Shown here in pieces: positions 62,473 to 64,000 of a DNA stretch of 64,000 bases (the first letter of the stretch is position 1; every line of letters starts with the position of its first letter). The stretch comes from Monarcha castaneiventris obscurior (Eukaryota; Chordata; Aves; Passeriformes; Monarchidae), in the NCBI GenBank assembly GCA_026261815.1, contig JAMPIT010000230.1, forward strand, positions 10,291,001-10,355,000. The letters run 5' to 3'. The notes beneath the pieces were generated by a model, which ran no database searches, was not told the origin of the DNA, and worked only from the letters and a program-made list of their open reading frames with translations. The translations under genes were made by a program, and so were the position numbers.

Positions 62473-64000
62473 CTGTAAAGAAAAATACAGAGTTAATATC
62501 TCAGGACTGTCATATTATATTTTCTGTCATGTTACATATAAATTCAAAACCTAGCACAAAGCATGGCAAACAGTATATGGTCAACAGCTTATATTCTTTT
62601 GTTCACTCTCAGATACCAGGAAAACTGCTGTAAACAGACAATTTTATAGTATTTGTTTTGCACACTCCATGCTTTTTACTAGTAATTAAGTACTTTACAA
62701 TAAACTTCATACTTCACATATCAAGTTGCACATACTTTCCATTTAATGCCCTACTCCACTAAACCCAATGGTTTAACTCCTACTGACTTCCAAGGTTGAA
62801 GACAAAGCATCACAGGCATTGGACATTCTCTTTAGCTTTGCTAATGCTGCCAGGTTAACATGAAATGTTTTAATCACCATTGGCTTATGATTGTACATTT
62901 AAATCCAGTAGCTTGTCTGTCATTACGTAGCTGCTCAAACAGCAGACTCAAATACCACGTTCCTACAGTTTTATGGAATCAAGTTACTTATTTTAACTCA
63001 GGAAAGACGACTCCCTGAATAACTTACTGCATTATGCATTTCCCCTACTCTCAACCACACACCAAAGCACCCCTGTTTATATTCTGCACATAAACAAAAA
63101 GTGTCCTTATATTCACAGAAAGTTAAGATTTTGATTACATACACAACTAACTGATCTCATTCACCTTTGAGATGGAAGAAAATTAAAGCATGGATTCTTA
63201 TGGTTATCCTACAATTTCCAACTCACAACTCATGCTTTATTTACAATACATTTTTATTGAGGGATGAAGCTAAGCCAGCACTCTCCCTACTTATTGCAGC
63301 AGCATAAAACCAATCTAAGCTAAACAGGAAAAAGGGTGCAGGAGAGAATTCACTCATTCTCTTTGCAGACAATTTGTTTCATCAGTGATTCACTCTGAGA
63401 TGCTTATATCTTATACTGATGCAAAATTCCCCTCTTTTCTTTTCCCTAAAAGACCTTTTAAGAGTCAACTGGTTGCTCTCTAATTCTGTTCCAGAATTTT
63501 TACATGAAAACTGAGATACTGAATGTTAGGAAAACAACATGTTACAGCTAAAACATTAGTAGAATTTTAAATTATTTCAGGTTTGGTTGGGGTTACTTTT
63601 TGAACAGCCATATAGTAGAAAATATCTTTCTAAACTGAAGGTAAATATATTTTACTAAATTTGTATGAGCTTTTACCTGGTTGCATTAGAAGGTTTTAAT
63701 CATAAATGTTTAAATTTTTTCCTATAGATATATATTTATGGAATCACGAGATACTGTGTACCATGGACATTTAAAGGCCACAGTCATTACTGAACACAAG
63801 AAACACCCACATTTATGAATGAATTTGATTTGACTGAAAGCTATTCACAAAATGAATTAGTTCTAAAATTTCATTTTAAATTATGCCCCTAGGAACACAC
63901 TCGCAGCTCCAGTTCACTTTATGAAAGCAGATGCAAGAATCTATGTGCACAGCTCTGTTTGGTGACCATATGGCTGCCTTTGTAACAAAATGTTAAATTA
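62473..64000 (-). other. CCNY: CCNY intron continuing past right edge
   Basis: AT-rich DNA. I searched the minus strand for the preceding exon (the one ending just before the Cys122 split codon, expected near TIK) and did not find it. It should therefore lie beyond 64000. No repeat or other gene is recognised. Confidence 0.8.

Noticed and set aside
62641..62672. Possible further CCNY exon end just upstream of the micro-exon (ACTATAAAATTG on the minus strand)
   Set aside because: It resembles the expected TIK codons but has no donor in the right phase, and the preceding residues do not fit cyclin Y.

Overview
This window is vertebrate nuclear DNA and almost certainly from a bird. It has intron-bearing genes with consensus GT/AG splice sites. 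It also carries several 5'-truncated CR1 (chicken repeat 1) LINE copies that end in the typical ATTCTATG-type 3' repeat. I cannot name the species from the sequence alone.

Only two protein-coding genes are supported, both on the minus strand and read right to left. The right part (37.7-62.5 kb) holds the last six coding exons of CCNY (cyclin Y). They join in frame to 219 codons plus a stop and a split first codon, which corresponds to residues 122-341 of the vertebrate protein. The 5' exons lie beyond the right edge. Downstream of it (17.1-21.1 kb) is a complete two-exon GJD4 gene, a delta-group connexin (connexin 39/40.1 type). It is rebuilt here as 416 residues with all six extracellular-loop cysteines and a -SEWV C-terminus. 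CCNY followed by GJD4 on one strand matches the order in other vertebrates (human 10p11.21). There the next gene is FZD8, which would lie left of this window.

Region by region: 1-16.1 kb is gene-free. It is mostly AT-rich, with one sharp unassigned CpG island at 4.3-4.87 kb and a few simple repeats. 16.15-16.49 kb is a CR1 copy just past the GJD4 poly(A) signals. 16.6-21.1 kb is GJD4. 21.1-34.8 kb is intergenic, with two CR1 fragments and small repeats. About 34.9-37.7 kb is probably the CCNY 3' UTR. 37.7-64 kb is CCNY exons and long introns, including an 0.83-kb CR1 copy that keeps the C-terminal part of its ORF2.

Functionally, CCNY encodes a membrane-tethered cyclin that activates CDK14/CDK16, with a role in Wnt/LRP6 signalling. 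GJD4 encodes a gap-junction channel subunit associated with muscle. They are neighbours by conserved synteny, and nothing here suggests a shared pathway. I found no convincing undescribed system. The items most worth a second look are the orphan CpG island, an AT-rich motif cluster in a CCNY intron, and two long intronic open frames that are probably chance.
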